DNA from: Gammaproteobacteria bacterium
GTDB lineage: Bacteria; Pseudomonadota; Gammaproteobacteria; JABABF01
Assembly (NCBI GenBank): GCA_014238345.1
Contig: JABABF010000213.1
Coordinates: 1 to 5,590, forward strand
Reading direction: 5' to 3'
DNA: 5,590 nucleotides
Shown here: positions 4,866 to 5,590 of the stretch, in pieces
Layout: each line of letters begins with the position of its first letter
Position numbering within the stretch: position 1 is the stretch's first letter
Notes under the pieces: generated by a model
The model's input: the letters and a program-made list of their open reading frames with translations, nothing else
Told to the model about the DNA's origin: nothing
Database searches by the model: none
Translations under genes and position numbers: made by a program

Positions 4866-5590
4866 ATGCCGCGCTTGACCACAGTGGCGCTCGCCTGCCT
4901 ATTGCTCGTCGCCTGTGGGGCAGAGCAGCGCAACACCGAGGAGGGCGTGGCAACTTCTGCTACCGTCCACGAGTGGAATATGGTGACCTCGTGGCCGAAG
5001 AACTTTCCGGGACTTGGCACCGGTGCCGCACATTTTGCCGAGCGCCTTGAGACGATGAGCGGCGGTCGCCTGCGGGTGCAGGTCTACAGTGCCGGCGAGT
5101 TGGTGCCGGCGCTGGAGGTCTTTGATGCCGTATCGCAGGGTACAGCTCAGCTGGGACACAGTGCCGCCTATTACTGGAAGGGCAAGCTCCCAGCGGCACA
5201 GTTCTTCACGGCGGTGCCCTTCGGTTTGACCGCACAAGAGATCAATGGCTGGTTGCATCATGGTGGCGGCCTTGAACTCTATCGCGAGCTCTATGAGCCG
5301 TTCAACATACGCCCGCTGGCGGTGGGCAATACCGGGGTGCAGATGGCGGGTTGGTTCAACCGTGAGATTCGCAATGTGGAGAGCCTGCACGGACTGAAGA
5401 TGCGCCTACCCGGCCTTGGTGGCGAGGTGTTGCGGCGCGTTGGAGGCACAGCGGTCACACTACCGGGCTCGGAGATCTACACCGCCATGAAAACTGGGGT
5501 GATTGATGCCACCGAGTGGGTGGGGCCCTATAACGACATGGCGCTGGGCTTACACGAAGTGGCACGCTATTACTACTACCCCGGCTGGCA
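4866..5590 (+). CDS. TRAP transporter substrate-binding protein (DctP/TakP-like), partial
   Basis: The first 241 codons are present; the gene runs off the right edge, and the family's usual length of about 350-370 residues implies roughly 120 are missing. TRAP receptors bind organic acids, typically C4-dicarboxylates or 2-oxo acids, and deliver them to an ion-driven membrane permease. Seen here: a short signal MPRLTTVALACLLLVAC with lipobox LVAC (14-17); WNMVTSWPKNFPG (37-49); SGGRLRVQVYSAGELVP (65-81); ALEVFDAVSQGTAQLGH (82-98); YYWKGKLPAAQFF (102-114); LKMRLPGLGGEVLRR (177-191), with Arg180 the likely carboxylate-binding arginine of the family; and ATEWVGPYND (215-224). The YYWKGK and ATEWVGP blocks place it nearer the TakP-like 2-oxo-acid branch than classic DctP, but the ligand is not settled. 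Most Gram-negative TRAP receptors are soluble in the periplasm; a lipid anchor at Cys17 is less usual. The start at 4866 has AGAGG (4853-4857) 8 bases upstream and puts the signal at the N-terminus. It begins 122 bases after uvrD. Confidence 0.93.
   Translation, partial: MPRLTTVALACLLLVACGAEQRNTEEGVATSATVHEWNMVTSWPKNFPGLGTGAAHFAERLETMSGGRLRVQVYSAGELVPALEVFDAVSQGTAQLGHSAAYYWKGKLPAAQFFTAVPFGLTAQEINGWLHHGGGLELYRELYEPFNIRPLAVGNTGVQMAGWFNREIRNVESLHGLKMRLPGLGGEVLRRVGGTAVTLPGSEIYTAMKTGVIDATEWVGPYNDMALGLHEVARYYYYPGW

Noticed and set aside
4899..5390. Minus-strand frame of 163 codons opposite the TRAP gene
   Set aside because: It is the antisense shadow of a clear TRAP receptor gene and has no motif of its own; long antisense frames are common in GC-rich genes.

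Overview
The window looks like ordinary chromosomal DNA from a GC-rich proteobacterium, most likely a gammaproteobacterium. The UvrD-type helicase ends in the short C-terminal domain seen in that group, and the genes use lipoprotein signals and a TRAP-type solute receptor. The genus cannot be told from the sequence, and no defence island, CRISPR array, tRNA, rRNA or intact mobile element is visible.

Layout, left to right. Bases 1-316 hold no convincing gene; they contain weak promoter-like words, a perfect 11-bp palindrome and a doubtful minus-strand small ORF. Bases 317-1114 (+) encode an unrecognised, probably lipid-anchored envelope protein with a second hydrophobic segment followed by a His-rich patch. 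Bases 1134-1291 (+) hold what looks like a frameshifted fragment of another gene. A run of three adjacent short hairpins (1290-1341) separates it from a convergent minus-strand gene (1347-2006) for a small DNA-3-methyladenine glycosylase of the helix-hairpin-helix (HhH-GPD) superfamily.

Bases 2007-2379 lie between that gene and a UvrD/PcrA-type DNA helicase (2380-4743, +). This stretch has a consensus -35 hexamer, a TATACT word, a degenerate LexA-like sequence and a 33-codon ORF whose TGA overlaps the helicase ATG (ATGA), which suggests translational coupling. The helicase is followed at 4866 by a gene cut off by the window end, encoding a lipid-anchored substrate-binding protein of a TRAP transporter.

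Two of the three confidently named genes are DNA-repair proteins: a base-excision glycosylase for alkylated purines, and a helicase that in well-studied bacteria serves nucleotide-excision and mismatch repair. They are transcribed away from each other from the 2007-2379 region. The TRAP receptor is metabolically unrelated; its membrane subunits would be expected beyond the right edge. No clearly new multi-gene system is present; the items most worth a second look are the uvrD leader ORF, the frameshifted fragment, the unknown lipoprotein and the predicted lipidation of the TRAP receptor.
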